The notes under the pieces were generated by a model, which saw nothing but the letters and a program-made list of their open reading frames with translations, ran no database searches and was not told the origin of the DNA. Both the position numbers and the translations under genes were made by a program. A stretch of DNA of 64,000 bases from an uncultured Eubacteriales bacterium. GTDB taxonomy: Bacteria; Bacillota; Clostridia; Christensenellales; Aristaeellaceae. This document shows, one piece after another, positions 7,547-16,751 of this stretch (within the stretch, counting starts at the first letter, position 1; each line of letters opens with the position of its first letter). The stretch lies in contig CALVNS010000008.1 of the NCBI GenBank assembly GCA_944349855.1, positions 20,613 through 84,612 of the forward strand. The letters run 5' to 3'.

Positions 7547-8629
7547 CTAATAAAAGCCCGCGTCTTCCAGCGCCGCGCCGCCCTGCAAAAGCCCTGCGCG
7601 CGCGTGCGCCGACAGCAGCGGCGCCTGCTCCGCCCACGAGAACGCGTTTGCGCACAGCAGCGACGCGTCGCGCAGCGGTTCGAACGCCGCGCGCAGCAGC
7701 GGCGCCGTCGCCTGCGGAAACGGGTTGTCCCCCGCGATCACCGGGTAGAGCCCGTGCGCCGCCAGCTGCGCCTGCGCGGGTTCGTCCACCAGCTGCGAGA
7801 GGAACGCGCTGCCCAGCGCCCCCTGCGGCGCGCCTCGCGTCACCCCGCCCAACAGCAGCAGGTCCGTATACGCCCGCTCGGGCGCAAGCGCCGAAAACGC
7901 GAACCCCTCGCCCGCCTCCCGCAGCGCCGCCATGCGCCGCGCCTCGCGCTGGGTGCACACGAGCACCGCCGTGCGGCCCTGTGCGAAATCCTGGTACGCC
8001 TTCTCCGGCGTGCACGCCAACGCGTCCGCGGCCAGCGCGCCGTCCGGCAGCGCGCCCAGCAGCCCCTGCGACGCCGCGCCCATCGACAGCGCCGCCGCCG
8101 AATAGCAGCGCGCGCCGTCCTGCGGGATCTGCAACACCCCCTGCGAGGCCGCCAGGTCCTGCGCCGTCCATGCGCCCGCGAACAGCGCGTCGTTGCAAAG
8201 CGCCAGGTAGCCGCCCATACACACCGGCACTGCGTAGCGCACGTCCCGGTAGCGGCCCGCCGCCTCGATCTCCGCACGCACGCCCGTCTCCCCCGCCACG
8301 GGCGTGAGCAGCTCCGCCGGCGCATCGATCGCTCCCGGCTCGAAGAGCAGCACATCCGGCAGCACCGCGTCCGCCGCCGTCAACTCCTGTGCCAGCGCGC
8401 GCCGCACGCGCACGTGCACGCCGTCGTTCGCCCGCTCAAACGCCGCCGCCTGCGAAAGCACCCACTCGCTGGAGCCCATCCAGCTCTCGATCAGCCATAC
8501 CCGCAGCACCCGGCGCGTCCCGCCCTCGTACAGCGGCGGCGCCTCCCGCACCGTCAGCAGCTCCCGCGCCCCGGCCGCCAACGCCAACGCCGTCAGCACC
8601 GCCAGCACGCGCACGGCATGCCTTCCCAT
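7547..8629 (-). CDS. Secreted solute-binding-like protein of unknown ligand
   Basis: A 360-residue protein with an N-terminal signal sequence (basic MGRHAVR, then a long Ala/Leu core) and no lipobox cysteine. The mature part resembles family 1 extracellular solute-binding proteins: VWLIESWMGSSEWV, then AAFERANDGVHVRV, later DVLLFEPGAID and a hinge-like AVPVCMGGYLALCNDALF. No transporter genes adjoin it on the same strand, and it is divergent from potABCD, so it may be an orphan binding protein or part of a sensing system. The start at 8627-8629 is backed by GGAGG at 9 nt; a longer upstream frame would overlap the pot promoter and is rejected. Confidence 0.6.
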   Translation of the reverse strand: MGRHAVRVLAVLTALALAAGARELLTVREAPPLYEGGTRRVLRVWLIESWMGSSEWVLSQAAAFERANDGVHVRVRRALAQELTAADAVLPDVLLFEPGAIDAPAELLTPVAGETGVRAEIEAAGRYRDVRYAVPVCMGGYLALCNDALFAGAWTAQDLAASQGVLQIPQDGARCYSAAALSMGAASQGLLGALPDGALAADALACTPEKAYQDFAQGRTAVLVCTQREARRMAALREAGEGFAFSALAPERAYTDLLLLGGVTRGAPQGALGSAFLSQLVDEPAQAQLAAHGLYPVIAGDNPFPQATAPLLRAAFEPLRDASLLCANAFSWAEQAPLLSAHARAGLLQGGAALEDAGFY

Positions 8630-8776
8630 CGTCGCTCTCGCCTCCCGCACAGCCCGTCTTTGGCGCCATCCTATGCAGTTTCCCATGCTTTCAGCCCGTT
8701 TTTTTGAGCGCCTCTCCGCGTTCGGCAAAAAGTTCAATATTTCTAAACGTCGCAAACAATCCCGCAAAACATCCTA

Positions 8777-8806
8777 TTGACAGCAAACCCTGGGATGGAT
8801 TATACT
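8777..8806 (+). promoter_or_regulatory. Promoter of potABCD
   Basis: TTGACA (8777-8782) and TATACT (8801-8806) with an 18-bp spacer, about 85 bp before the potA start. The predicted leader of about 80 nt holds no clear hairpin. Confidence 0.7.
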
Positions 8807-8893
8807 AAACGCGCCTGCGAAAGCATACGGATTTACTCAGAAATTGCGAAGGAAGGGAAGGCGCGGGGGCCTTCCCCGGGTGAGGGAGACGCC

Positions 8894-9985
8894 ATGGAGG
8901 AAGTCATTCTTTCCCTGAAGGGGATCGAGAAATCGTTCGGTGAGGGCGATGTGCTCGCCTGCATCGACCTGGACGTGCGCAAGGGCGAGTTTGTGACGCT
9001 GCTGGGCTCCTCCGGCTGCGGCAAGACGACGACGCTGCGCATCATCGCGGGGCTGGAGACGCCCGACGCGGGGCGCGTCGTGCTCAACGGGCAGGACGTG
9101 ACGGATCTTTCGCCGGAGCGGCGCAACGTGAACACGGTGTTCCAGAATTACGCGCTGTTCCCGCACATGAACGTCGAAAAGAACGTGGCCTACGGGCTGC
9201 GGGTGCGCGGCGTATCCAAGGCGGAGACGCGCGAGCGCGTGGCGCAGATGCTGCGCCTGGTGCAGATGGAGAACTTTGCCAAGCGCATGCCCTCGCAGCT
9301 GTCGGGCGGGCAGCGCCAGCGCATCGCCATCGCGCGGGCGCTGTGCTGCAATCCGGCGCTGCTGCTGCTGGACGAGCCTCTGGGCGCGCTGGATCTGCAG
9401 CTGCGCCGTCAGATGCAGGTGGAGCTCAAGCGCCTGCAGGAGAAGCTGGGCATCACCTTCATCTACATCACGCACGACCAGGAGGAGGCGCTGGGCATGT
9501 CCGACCGCATCGCGGTGATGCGGGACGGACGCTTCGAACAGATCGGCACGCCGCAGGACATCTTCGAGCGGCCGGCCACGCGCTATGTGGCGCAGTTCAT
9601 CGGCCAGAGCACGCTGCTGGACGCGCAGGTGGAATCGGCTGCGGACGGCGTGGCCACGCTCTCCTGTCCAGATGGGCAGATGCGCGTGTCGCTCGCGCGC
9701 GGGGCGCTTCGCCCGGGCGAGGAGGCGACGGTGTGCGTGCGCAACGAGCGCATGCGCGCCAGCGCGTCGCCGGTGGAGGGCTTCACGCTCGCCGGCACGG
9801 TCAACCTCAACCGCTATGCCGCCGGCGCGCTGATGACGCACGTGACGCTGCCCTCCGGGCTGGACGTGGCGGCGGTCGCCGCGGGCGGCCTGGAGGATGC
9901 GCCCGCCGTGGGCTCGCGCGCGTACCTGTACTGGGATCCGGCCCAGGCGAGCGTGGTGGGAGGTGCGTCCCATGTCCGGGGGTAA
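8894..9985 (+). CDS. potA: Spermidine/putrescine ABC transporter ATP-binding protein
   Basis: A 363-residue ABC ATPase of the spermidine/putrescine/iron/thiamine group that powers the PotBC channel. Walker A GSSGCGKT is at residues 38-45, followed by the Q-loop region (FQNYALFPHM), the LSGGQRQR signature, LLLDEPLGALD Walker B and an H-loop in ITHDQEEA. After about residue 240 a C-terminal OB/TOBE-like regulatory domain follows (FIGQSTLLDA). The ATG after GGGAGACGCC was chosen over an in-frame start near the promoter. Its stop overlaps the potB start by 14 bp, and four genes in order complete the importer. Confidence 0.92.
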   Translation: MEEVILSLKGIEKSFGEGDVLACIDLDVRKGEFVTLLGSSGCGKTTTLRIIAGLETPDAGRVVLNGQDVTDLSPERRNVNTVFQNYALFPHMNVEKNVAYGLRVRGVSKAETRERVAQMLRLVQMENFAKRMPSQLSGGQRQRIAIARALCCNPALLLLDEPLGALDLQLRRQMQVELKRLQEKLGITFIYITHDQEEALGMSDRIAVMRDGRFEQIGTPQDIFERPATRYVAQFIGQSTLLDAQVESAADGVATLSCPDGQMRVSLARGALRPGEEATVCVRNERMRASASPVEGFTLAGTVNLNRYAAGALMTHVTLPSGLDVAAVAAGGLEDAPAVGSRAYLYWDPAQASVVGGASHVRG

Positions 9986-10838
9986 GGGCGCAAAGATGGC
10001 GGGCGGCCGCGGCACGCGCCTGTTCATCGTGCCCATGGCGATGGTGGCGGTGCTGTTCGTGGCCATTCCGCTGTGCTACGTGCTGGTGATCTCCTTCATG
10101 ACGCGGGGCGACAATTCGACCGTGCAGGCGATCTTCACGGCCGAGAACTACCGCCGCCTGCTCGATCCCAACTACGCGCGGGTGTTTCTCAACTCCATGC
10201 TGCTGGCGCTGTGGACGACGCTGCTGGCGCTGCTGCTGGGCTATCCCTTCGGCTACTGCATGGCCCGCGCGAACCGGCGCTGGCGCGCGCTGCTGATGCT
10301 GCTGGTGATCGTACCCTTCTGGACGAACGCCCTGGTGCGCCTGTACGGATGGAAGATACTGCTGCAGGCCAACGGGCCGGTCAACACGGTGCTGCGGGCG
10401 CTGGGGCTGATCGACCAGCCGCTGCGCATGCTGGGCAGCTACGGCTCGGTGCTGCTGGCGATGGTCTACTGCCTGATCCCGTTCATGATCCTGCCGTGCC
10501 ACAGCGCGGTGGACAAGATGGACTGGTCATGCGTGGAGGCCGCGCGCGACCTGGGCGCCAAGCCCTGGTATGCGTTTCTGACCGTCACGCTGCCGCTGAC
10601 GCTGCCGGGCATCTCGGCGGGGTGCGTGCTGGTGTTCGTGCCGTCGCTGGGGCTGTTCTTCGTGTCTGACCTGATGGGCGGCTCGCTGATGCTCGTGGGC
10701 AATCTGATCCGCGATCAGCTGCTCAAGAGCCGCGACTGGCCGTTCGGCGCGGCGCTGTCGATGCTGCTCATGGCCGTGACGGTGCTGATCTTCGGGCTCT
10801 ACCGCCGCTCCGGCGGCAAGGATCTGGGGGTGTTCTGA
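9972..10838 (+). CDS. potB: Spermidine/putrescine ABC transporter permease PotB
   Basis: A 288-residue inner-membrane permease with about six hydrophobic segments, starting with one near residues 16-40 (LFIVPMAMVAVLFVAIPL). The EAA loop that docks the ATPase reads VEAARDLGAKPWYAFLTVTLPL, near residues 190-212. PotB pairs with PotC to form the channel. The ATG at 9972 lies inside the end of potA, so translation is probably coupled. Order and spacing match a standard potABCD operon. Confidence 0.9.
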   Translation: MSGGKGAKMAGGRGTRLFIVPMAMVAVLFVAIPLCYVLVISFMTRGDNSTVQAIFTAENYRRLLDPNYARVFLNSMLLALWTTLLALLLGYPFGYCMARANRRWRALLMLLVIVPFWTNALVRLYGWKILLQANGPVNTVLRALGLIDQPLRMLGSYGSVLLAMVYCLIPFMILPCHSAVDKMDWSCVEAARDLGAKPWYAFLTVTLPLTLPGISAGCVLVFVPSLGLFFVSDLMGGSLMLVGNLIRDQLLKSRDWPFGAALSMLLMAVTVLIFGLYRRSGGKDLGVF

Positions 10839-10839
10839 G

Positions 10840-11670
10840 ATGAAGAAGCGCCGCAAGATCTTCTCGCCCGTCTACATGACGCTGCTGCTCATCGCCATGT
10901 ACCTGCCCATCGTGATGGTCGTGATCTACTCGTTCAACGCGGGGCGCACGATCGGCGCATGGCAGGGCTTCACCACGATGTGGTACGACCGCCTGCTGCA
11001 AAACGCGCTCATGGGCGACGCGCTCAAGAACAGCCTGGTGCTGGCGGCATGGTCGGTGGCGCTGGCAGGCGTGATCGGCACGCTGGGCGCCATTGGCATG
11101 GCCAAGAGCCACTTCCGCGGCAAGGGCGCGCTGGAGACGCTCTCCACCCTGCCGATGATGATCCCCGAGATCATCCTGGGCATGGCGTACCTGGTCATCT
11201 TTTCGGCGGTGGGCATTCCGCTGGGCATGCCCACGCTCGTGGTCACGCACATGACATTCTGCGTGCCCTATGTGTACATCAACGTCAGCAGCCGCCTGGT
11301 GGGCATGGATCCCTCCGTGGAGGAAGCCGCGCGCGACCTGGGCGCGGGCCCGTGGCGCGTGCTGCTGGACATCACGCTGCCGCTGGTCGCCCCGGCCGTC
11401 GCCTCGGGCATGCTGCTGGCGCTGGCCATGTCGCTGGACGACGTGATCATCTCGTTCTTCGTCACCGGCGCGACGACCACCACGCTGCCGCTGAAGGTCT
11501 ACACGGGCCTGCGCAACGGCGGCACGCCGGAGATCAACGCGCTGTGCACGCTGCTGCTGGGCGCGGTGTTCGTGCTCGTCTCCCTAGCGCAGCTGTGGCA
11601 GGCGCGCCAGCGCCGCCGCCAGGCGCGCGACCGCGAACAGGCCAACCGAAATCAGCCCGATCGGGCCTGA
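10840..11670 (+). CDS. potC: Spermidine/putrescine ABC transporter permease PotC
   Basis: A 276-residue permease starting directly after the potB stop. It has a first membrane segment in PVYMTLLLIAMYLPIVMVV, several further segments, and the EAA loop VEEAARDLGAGPWRVLLDITL. The segment SFNAGRTIGAWQGFTTMWY after the first helix is typical of PotC. The C-terminal tail is strongly basic and glutamine-rich, probably cytoplasmic. With PotB it forms the polyamine channel. Confidence 0.9.
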   Translation: MKKRRKIFSPVYMTLLLIAMYLPIVMVVIYSFNAGRTIGAWQGFTTMWYDRLLQNALMGDALKNSLVLAAWSVALAGVIGTLGAIGMAKSHFRGKGALETLSTLPMMIPEIILGMAYLVIFSAVGIPLGMPTLVVTHMTFCVPYVYINVSSRLVGMDPSVEEAARDLGAGPWRVLLDITLPLVAPAVASGMLLALAMSLDDVIISFFVTGATTTTLPLKVYTGLRNGGTPEINALCTLLLGAVFVLVSLAQLWQARQRRRQARDREQANRNQPDRA

Positions 11671-11708
11671 TGATACAAAAAAACAAGTGAGAGAGGAGAA
11701 CCCCAACC

Positions 11709-12755
11709 ATGAAGAAGCTGCTGTCCGTTCTGCTCGCGCTGTCGATGCTGGCGGCGCTGCCGCTCCTGTCGTCCGCTGAAGAGGAGAAGGTGCTCAACAT
11801 CTTCTCCTGGGACGGCTACGTCGACTATGCCTCCGTCATCCAGCCCTTTGAGGAGCAGACCGGCATCAAGGTCAACTACGCCCCCTTCTCCACCAACGAT
11901 GAAATGCTCAAGAAGCTGCAGGAGAACGGCGCCTCGGAGTACGACCTGGTCATCGCCAGCGACTACATCCTGAACACTGCGCGCCTGGAGGGTCTGATGC
12001 TGCCCCTGGACAAGGAGAAGCTGCCCAACTTCGCCAACCTGGACGAGCGCTTCATCTCGCAGTACTTCGACCCGGACAACGAGTACGTCGTGCCCTACAT
12101 GAGCGGCATTCCGCTGATCGTGTACAATCCCGACATGGTGCAGATCGAGATCGACGGCTTTGAAGACCTGTGGGATCCGTCGCTGGTCGACTCCATCGGC
12201 CTGATCGACGATGCGCGCGTGAGCATCGGCATGGTGCTGCTGTCCATGGGCCAGTCCATGAACACCACGGACGACGCGGTGCTCGCCCAGGCGAAGGAGA
12301 AGCTCTTCGCGCTGCGCGAGAACATCCACGTGCTGGAGTATGAAAACCTGCACAACTCGCTCATCTCCGGCGACATCTCCGTGGCCTACACGTTCACGCC
12401 CTACGTCGCCCTGGCGCTGGACGCCAACCCGAACCTGAAGGTCGTCTGGCCCAAGGAGGGGCTGGGCTTTGGCATCGACGGCGCGTTCATTCCGGCCAAC
12501 GCCCCGCACCCGGACAACGCGCACACCTTCCTCAACTACCTGCTGGACGGCCAGGTGGCGGCCGTGACGGCCGAGTGGCAGCTTTACTGCACGCCCAACG
12601 CGGCGGCGCAGGAGTTCCTCTCCGACGCCTACAAGAACAACCCCGTGTTCAACGGCATCTATGACCGCTTCGGCGACGCCGAGTATGTCATGAACCTGGG
12701 CGCGGATGAGAGCAAGTTCCAGGACATCTGGACGGAGTTCAAGCTGCTGTTCTGA
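11709..12755 (+). CDS. potD: Spermidine/putrescine-binding protein
   Basis: A 348-residue secreted substrate-binding protein, the last gene of potABCD. The signal peptide (MKKLLSVLLALSMLAALPLL) ends near SSAEE; no lipobox cysteine is present, so membrane anchoring is not evident. The mature start LNIFSWDGYVDYASVIQPFE and the following TGIKVNYAPFSTNDEML are diagnostic of PotD/PotF. Later YDLVIASDYILN and the PYMSGIPLIVYNPD hinge match the family. GAGAGGAG precedes the ATG. Polyamine specificity is inferred from family resemblance; which polyamine is unclear. Confidence 0.9.
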   Translation: MKKLLSVLLALSMLAALPLLSSAEEEKVLNIFSWDGYVDYASVIQPFEEQTGIKVNYAPFSTNDEMLKKLQENGASEYDLVIASDYILNTARLEGLMLPLDKEKLPNFANLDERFISQYFDPDNEYVVPYMSGIPLIVYNPDMVQIEIDGFEDLWDPSLVDSIGLIDDARVSIGMVLLSMGQSMNTTDDAVLAQAKEKLFALRENIHVLEYENLHNSLISGDISVAYTFTPYVALALDANPNLKVVWPKEGLGFGIDGAFIPANAPHPDNAHTFLNYLLDGQVAAVTAEWQLYCTPNAAAQEFLSDAYKNNPVFNGIYDRFGDAEYVMNLGADESKFQDIWTEFKLLF

Positions 12756-12764
12756 TTGCCCATC

Positions 12765-12790
12765 GCGGGGAGGCCGCGCGGCCTCCCCGC
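12765..12790 (+). terminator. Probable terminator after potD
   Basis: A perfect 26-bp inverted repeat (GCGGGGAGGCC arms around GCGC) begins 9 bp after the potD stop and is followed by a pyrimidine-rich tract (CTTTCACCTTTCC). The T content is modest, so termination is likely but not textbook. Confidence 0.6.
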
Positions 12791-12842
12791 CTTTCACCTT
12801 TCCTCTTTTCTTCTCATATTGTAGAGCACGTACATGCATGGA

Positions 12843-12882
12843 TGCTTTGCCGGGCGCGGGCGCGCCCGCGCCCGGCAAAGCA
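12843..12882. repeat. Perfect 40-bp palindrome in the leader of the D-aminoacylase gene
   Basis: Bases 12843-12862 (TGCTTTGCCGGGCGCGGGCG) are followed without any spacer by their exact reverse complement to 12882. A short palindrome, CCCGCGCGGG, follows at once, and then the GGAGGTG ribosome-binding site of the next gene. There is no T-run, so it does not look like a terminator. In RNA it would form a very stable hairpin about 25 nt before the start codon. Confidence 0.9.
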
Positions 12883-12905
12883 CCCGCGCGGGACGGAGGT
12901 GCGCC

Positions 12906-14255
12906 ATGTTTGATACGGTCATTTCCGGCGGCTGCGTCGTCGATCCGCGCGCGCTGAGCAACCGCCTGCTGGACGTGGGCATCCAGGATGGCAAGATCGC
13001 CGCCATTGCGCGCGGGCCGCTGCCGGGGCGCGAGGTGATCGACGCGACGGGCCGCATCGTCTGCCCGGGCTTTATCGACGTGCACGGGCACCTGGACGGC
13101 GACGCCTACGCGGGCGAGCTGTCGCTGCGCCAGGGCATCACCACGACCGTAGGCGGCAATTGCGGCTTCAGCCCCTGCGACCTGGAGGCGTTCTTTCGCC
13201 GCGAGGACGAGCGCGGCTATATCATCCGCCAGGCGGAGATGGTCGGCCACTCGGGCACGCTGCGCAACCTGGTGGGCCTGACCGACACGCGCACGCCCGC
13301 CTCGCCCGAGCAGATCGAGCGCATGTGCGCGCTGCTGGAGCGGGCGTTCGACGCGGGCGCATGCGGTCTGTCGCTGGGGCTGGGTTATGCGCCGGGCAGC
13401 TCCATGGACGAGGTGCTGCCCCTGTGCCAGATTGCGGCCGCGCGCGGGCGCGTGGTGTCCATCGACACGCACATGCGCACGCAGACCGACCTGTACTCGC
13501 TGGTGGAGGCCGTCTCCATCGCGCGGGCGACGGGCGCGCGCATGCTGATCTCGCACTTCGTCTATCAGTACGGCGTGGGCGTGGAGGATGAGGCCATGGC
13601 GCTGGTGGACTGCGCGCGCCGCGCGGGGCTGGACATCCGCCTGGACAGCGGCATGTACACCGACTGGGCGACGGGCATCAGCACGGCGCTGTTCGACCGT
13701 GACATCATGGAGGACAACAACATCGAGCTGTGGCACATCCGCATGGCCACGGGCGAGCATCGCGGCCAGGTGCTGGACGAGGCGCTGTATGAGCACGTGC
13801 GCCGCGAGCACGCGGGCGACTCGGCCATCGTCTTCACGGGCGACGAGGAGGCGATCTACCGCATCCTGCGCCACCCGCTGGCCATGCCCTCGACCGACGC
13901 GGGCGCATACCGGCCCGGCGAGGGCCACCCGCAGATCGCGGGCAGCTTCCCGCGCTACCTGCGCAAGATGGTCGTCGAGCGCGGCGATCTGACGTGGGAG
14001 GAGGCCATCTTCCGCGCGACGCTGCTGCCCGCGCAGACCATCGGCCTGCCCGGCGTGGGCCGCATGGAGGTCGGCGCGGACGCGGACCTCGTGGTGTTTG
14101 ACCCGCAGACGATCCGCGACCGCGCGACGTTCGTCGGCCTGGGTCGCCCCAATGCCTCGCCCGAGGGCATTGACCACGTGTTCATCGGCGGCGTGCGCGC
14201 GCTCAGTCACGGCTGCATCCGCTGCCGCACCGCCGGGCGCACCTTGCGCTTCTGA
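12906..14255 (+). CDS. N-acyl-D-amino-acid deacylase (D-aminoacylase) family amidohydrolase
   Basis: A 449-residue amidohydrolase-superfamily enzyme. The metal-binding N-terminal motif reads CPGFIDVHGHLDGD, followed by QGITTTVGGNCGFSP, a hallmark of the D-aminoacylase/dihydroorotase-like group. Further motifs are GLSLGLGYAPGSSMD, an ISH motif (ARMLISHFVYQ), and a C-terminal PSTDAGAY block with the catalytic aspartate, then a small beta-sandwich closing with ADLVVFDPQTIRDRATF. The family hydrolyses N-acyl-D-amino acids or related N-acyl amides; the actual substrate is unknown. GGAGGTG precedes the ATG. It stands alone behind a palindrome-bearing leader. Confidence 0.82.
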   Translation: MFDTVISGGCVVDPRALSNRLLDVGIQDGKIAAIARGPLPGREVIDATGRIVCPGFIDVHGHLDGDAYAGELSLRQGITTTVGGNCGFSPCDLEAFFRREDERGYIIRQAEMVGHSGTLRNLVGLTDTRTPASPEQIERMCALLERAFDAGACGLSLGLGYAPGSSMDEVLPLCQIAAARGRVVSIDTHMRTQTDLYSLVEAVSIARATGARMLISHFVYQYGVGVEDEAMALVDCARRAGLDIRLDSGMYTDWATGISTALFDRDIMEDNNIELWHIRMATGEHRGQVLDEALYEHVRREHAGDSAIVFTGDEEAIYRILRHPLAMPSTDAGAYRPGEGHPQIAGSFPRYLRKMVVERGDLTWEEAIFRATLLPAQTIGLPGVGRMEVGADADLVVFDPQTIRDRATFVGLGRPNASPEGIDHVFIGGVRALSHGCIRCRTAGRTLRF

Positions 14256-14301
14256 TGGCGGGGCGAAAAATTTGATACCGCGATATTGCCGTCTTCAATG
14301 C

Positions 14302-14335
14302 AAAAAGTCCGAAGCGCGATGGCTTCGGACTTTTT
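14302..14335. terminator. Bidirectional terminator between the D-aminoacylase gene and parB
   Basis: AAAAAGTCCGAAGC and its complement GCTTCGGACTTTTT flank a short loop, giving T-runs on both strands. It serves the convergent D-aminoacylase and parB transcripts. Confidence 0.88.
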
Positions 14336-14351
14336 CTGTTTCTCTGGCGGT

Positions 14352-15200
14352 TCATTCCCCGCCGCGCAGGCGCTGCACGGCCTCGTAGAGCGCCTCCAGC
14401 TCATCCTGCGAGTAGTATTGCAGCACGACGCGGCCCTTCTTCATCGTGCCCGAGACGGTCGCGCGCACGCCCAGCGCGCGGCGGATGTCCTCCTCCAGCT
14501 CGCTGAGTTCGACCGGCAGCGGCGTCTCGCGCCGCTTCTTCTCGGGCGCCTTCTGCGCGGCCTGCTCCAGCTGGCGCACCGACCAGCCGGCCGCGAGCGT
14601 CTGCTCGAACAGGCGCTGCCGGTGCTGCGGGTCCTCCACGCCCGCGAGCACGCGCGCGTGCCCTGCGGACAGTTCGCCGGAGATCACCTTGTCCTGCATC
14701 CCCTTGGGCAGGGAGAGGATGCGCAGCAGGTTGGCCACCGCGGGCCGGCTGCGGCCCAGCTGCGCGGAGACGGCCTCCTGCGTCAGGCCGCACTCGTCCA
14801 TCAGGCGGCGGATGGCCTGCGCCTCCTCCACGGGGTTGAGGTCTTCGCGCTGGATGTTCTCCAGCAGCGCGACCTCCATCTGCTTGACGCGGTCGTAGCT
14901 GCGCACGATCGCGGGGATCGTCGTAAGGCCGGCCAGGCGCGAGGCGCGATAGCGCCGCTCGCCCGCGACGATGACGTAGCGCCCGCCCTGCGGGTAGACG
15001 ATGATCGGCTGGATGACGCCCGAATGCTGGATGGACGCGGCCAGCTGGCGCAGGGATTCCTCGTCGAAGCGCTTGCGCGGCTGTTCGCGGTTGGGGTCGA
15101 TGTCGCCGATGGGGATCTCGCGCACCGCGTTTTCGGGCGCCATCTCCTCCACCTCCGGCAGCAGCGCGTCCAGGCCGCGGCCCAATCCCATCTTTTTCAT
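14352..15200 (-). CDS. parB: Chromosome-partitioning protein ParB (Spo0J family)
   Basis: A 282-residue ParB/Spo0J CTPase-type DNA-binding protein that loads at parS sites and spreads to organise the origin region. The N-terminus [15 protein letters not shown] contains the ParA-stimulating basic motif. The CTP-binding box is visible as [13 protein letters not shown], preceded by [13 protein letters not shown] and followed by [14 protein letters not shown]. The helix-turn-helix lies in [23 protein letters not shown], and a dimerisation tail follows. Its ATG overlaps the parA stop (ATGA), showing tight coupling. No parS sequence was found in the window. Confidence 0.93.
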   Translation of the reverse strand: MKKMGLGRGLDALLPEVEEMAPENAVREIPIGDIDPNREQPRKRFDEESLRQLAASIQHSGVIQPIIVYPQGGRYVIVAGERRYRASRLAGLTTIPAIVRSYDRVKQMEVALLENIQREDLNPVEEAQAIRRLMDECGLTQEAVSAQLGRSRPAVANLLRILSLPKGMQDKVISGELSAGHARVLAGVEDPQHRQRLFEQTLAAGWSVRQLEQAAQKAPEKKRRETPLPVELSELEEDIRRALGVRATVSGTMKKGRVVLQYYSQDELEALYEAVQRLRGGE

Positions 15201-15973
15201 CGTTTCGCCCCCTTGTTGCGCTGGACCAGCTCGACGGCCAGGTCCGTATAGGCCTCCGCGCCACTGGAGCGCGGGTCGTACAGGTGGATGGGCAGGCCGT
15301 GGCTGGGCGCCTCGCCCAGGCGCACGTTGCGCGGGATGACCGCGGAGAACACCTTGCCCTTGAAGTGCTTCTTGACCTGGGAGACGACCTGCAGGCCCAG
15401 GTTGGTGCGCGCGTCGAGCATGGTCAGCACGACGCCCTCGATCTCCAGGCCGCGGTTGAGCGTCTTTTGCACGCGCGAGACCGTGCCCATGAGCGAGGTG
15501 ACGCCCTCCAGCGCGTAGTATTCGCACTGGATCGGGACGAGCACGCTGTCGGCGGCACACAGGGCGTTGACCGTGATCAGGCCCAGGGAGGGCGGACAGT
15601 CGATGAACACGTAGTCAAACCGGTCGCGAATGGAGGCCAGCGCCTCGCGCAGCGCGTACTCGCGGTGCTCCGCGCCCGTCAGCTCCAGCTCCGCGCCGGC
15701 CAGGCGGATGTCTGCGGGCAGCAGCGACAGGCGTTTGACCCGCGTATCTGCGAGCGCCTCCTCGGCCGTGCATGCGCCCGCGAGCACCTCATAGACCGTG
15801 CGGGTGTCCGCCTTCACGCGCACGCCCAGGCCGCTGCTGGCGTTGCCCTGCGGGTCGGAGTCCACGACGAGCACGCGCTGGCCCTGCGCGGCCATGCAGG
15901 CGCTGAGGTTGACGCTCGTGGTCGTCTTGCCCACGCCGCCCTTCTGATTCGCGATGGCGATGATCTTACCCAT
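15197..15973 (-). CDS. parA: Chromosome-partitioning ATPase ParA (Soj)
   Basis: A 258-residue deviant-Walker ATPase. The motif KGGVGKTT at residues 11-18 carries the signature lysine, and [13 protein letters not shown] and [15 protein letters not shown] form the other nucleotide-binding elements. Soj/ParA works with ParB in origin segregation and in control of DnaA. The start follows GGGGAAG at short spacing; a longer frame upstream would cross the promoter and is rejected. It is the first gene of the parAB operon, from a TTGCCC-17-TATAAT promoter. Confidence 0.94.
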   Translation of the reverse strand: MGKIIAIANQKGGVGKTTTSVNLSACMAAQGQRVLVVDSDPQGNASSGLGVRVKADTRTVYEVLAGACTAEEALADTRVKRLSLLPADIRLAGAELELTGAEHREYALREALASIRDRFDYVFIDCPPSLGLITVNALCAADSVLVPIQCEYYALEGVTSLMGTVSRVQKTLNRGLEIEGVVLTMLDARTNLGLQVVSQVKKHFKGKVFSAVIPRNVRLGEAPSHGLPIHLYDPRSSGAEAYTDLAVELVQRNKGAKR

Positions 15974-16010
15974 ATGCTTCCCCGATCTGTCGTTGATGTG
16001 CGTATCCTTT

Positions 16011-16039
16011 ATTATACCGAAAAACGCCCCGCAGGGCAA
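16011..16039 (-). promoter_or_regulatory. Promoter of parAB
   Basis: On the complement, TTGCCC (16034-16039) and TATAAT (16011-16016) are separated by 17 bp, about 40 bp before the parA start. Confidence 0.7.
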
Positions 16040-16067
16040 GAATCGGTTTTGTGTGCCGGGCGCGACA

Positions 16068-16092
16068 AACCCCCGCGGACCTGCCGCGGGGG
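16068..16092 (-). terminator. Probable terminator after the 163-residue hypothetical gene
   Basis: CCCCCGCGG and CCGCGGGGG arms around a 5-nt loop begin just after the stop at 16098 and are followed leftward by TTTGTCG. The stem is strong but the U-tract short. Confidence 0.5.
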
Positions 16093-16097
16093 ACTGC

Positions 16098-16589
16098 TCA
16101 GCCCGCGTCGCCGAGCCATGATTCGTACTGCGCGCGATCGAAATTCTCCACGATCAGGCGGCGGATCAACTCGCGATCCATGTCGGTGGCGTACTCGCCA
16201 AAGTCCAGATACAGCCGCTTGAGCGCGGGCAGGGACGTGTGGCGCATCGCGTAGCCGTTCAGGTCCCAATACGCCGCGCGACAGACGGGAAAGCGCGCGA
16301 ACACCAGCGCCATCAGGTCCTCGCACAGCGCTGCGCGGGCCGCCGCGCGCAGGCGCAGCGCGCGCCCATCCGCCTGGCGAAACGTCATCGTGCCGCCGGA
16401 CATCTCGTACAGCGAGGCGAAGATCTGCTCCTCCACCTTGTCGTACAGCGCGTCCAGGGGTATGGTGTCGTAAAAATAGTTGCTCAACAGGATGGCGATC
16501 CGGTCGCACAGGTCCATGCGCGCCCCGGCCGCCTCGCCCATGTACCGGCTGAGCACCCGATATACCTCATCCCGCGTGATCCTGCGCAT
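16098..16589 (-). CDS. Conserved-looking hypothetical protein, 163 residues
   Basis: Not recognised. The protein is soluble-looking, mostly helical by composition, with no signal peptide or membrane segment. It is rich in Arg, Ala, Leu and aromatic residues ([26 protein letters not shown]). Its middle part has several cysteines spaced irregularly, not in zinc-ribbon pairs. AGGAGAGG precedes the chosen ATG at 8 nt. It lies upstream of parA on the same strand but has its own terminator, so it is probably a separate unit. No function is proposed. Confidence 0.6.
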   Translation of the reverse strand: MRRITRDEVYRVLSRYMGEAAGARMDLCDRIAILLSNYFYDTIPLDALYDKVEEQIFASLYEMSGGTMTFRQADGRALRLRAAARAALCEDLMALVFARFPVCRAAYWDLNGYAMRHTSLPALKRLYLDFGEYATDMDRELIRRLIVENFDRAQYESWLGDAG

Positions 16590-16694
16590 AAGCCGCACCT
16601 CTCCTAACTCCTTGCCCCTAAATTATTCTACGCCGGGGGCCGGTTTCCTCCGTGCGCGCGCGCCCGGACAAAATCTTTCCCGTCACACGCCCCT

Positions 16695-16722
16695 TTGCAA
16701 AGCGTCGCAAACGCGGTATACT
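16695..16722 (+). promoter_or_regulatory. Promoter of tldD-pmbA
   Basis: TTGCAA (16695-16700) and TATACT (16717-16722) with a 16-bp spacer, about 30 bp before the tldD start. Confidence 0.6.
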
Positions 16723-16751
16723 ATGGGATAGATCGTCAAGGGAGGGACACC

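Noticed and set aside
14352-16039. A parS site near parAB
   Set aside because: No sequence close to the TGTTTCACGTGAAACA consensus was seen in the window; the closest, CGTTTCACAGG near 18141, is only a half-match.
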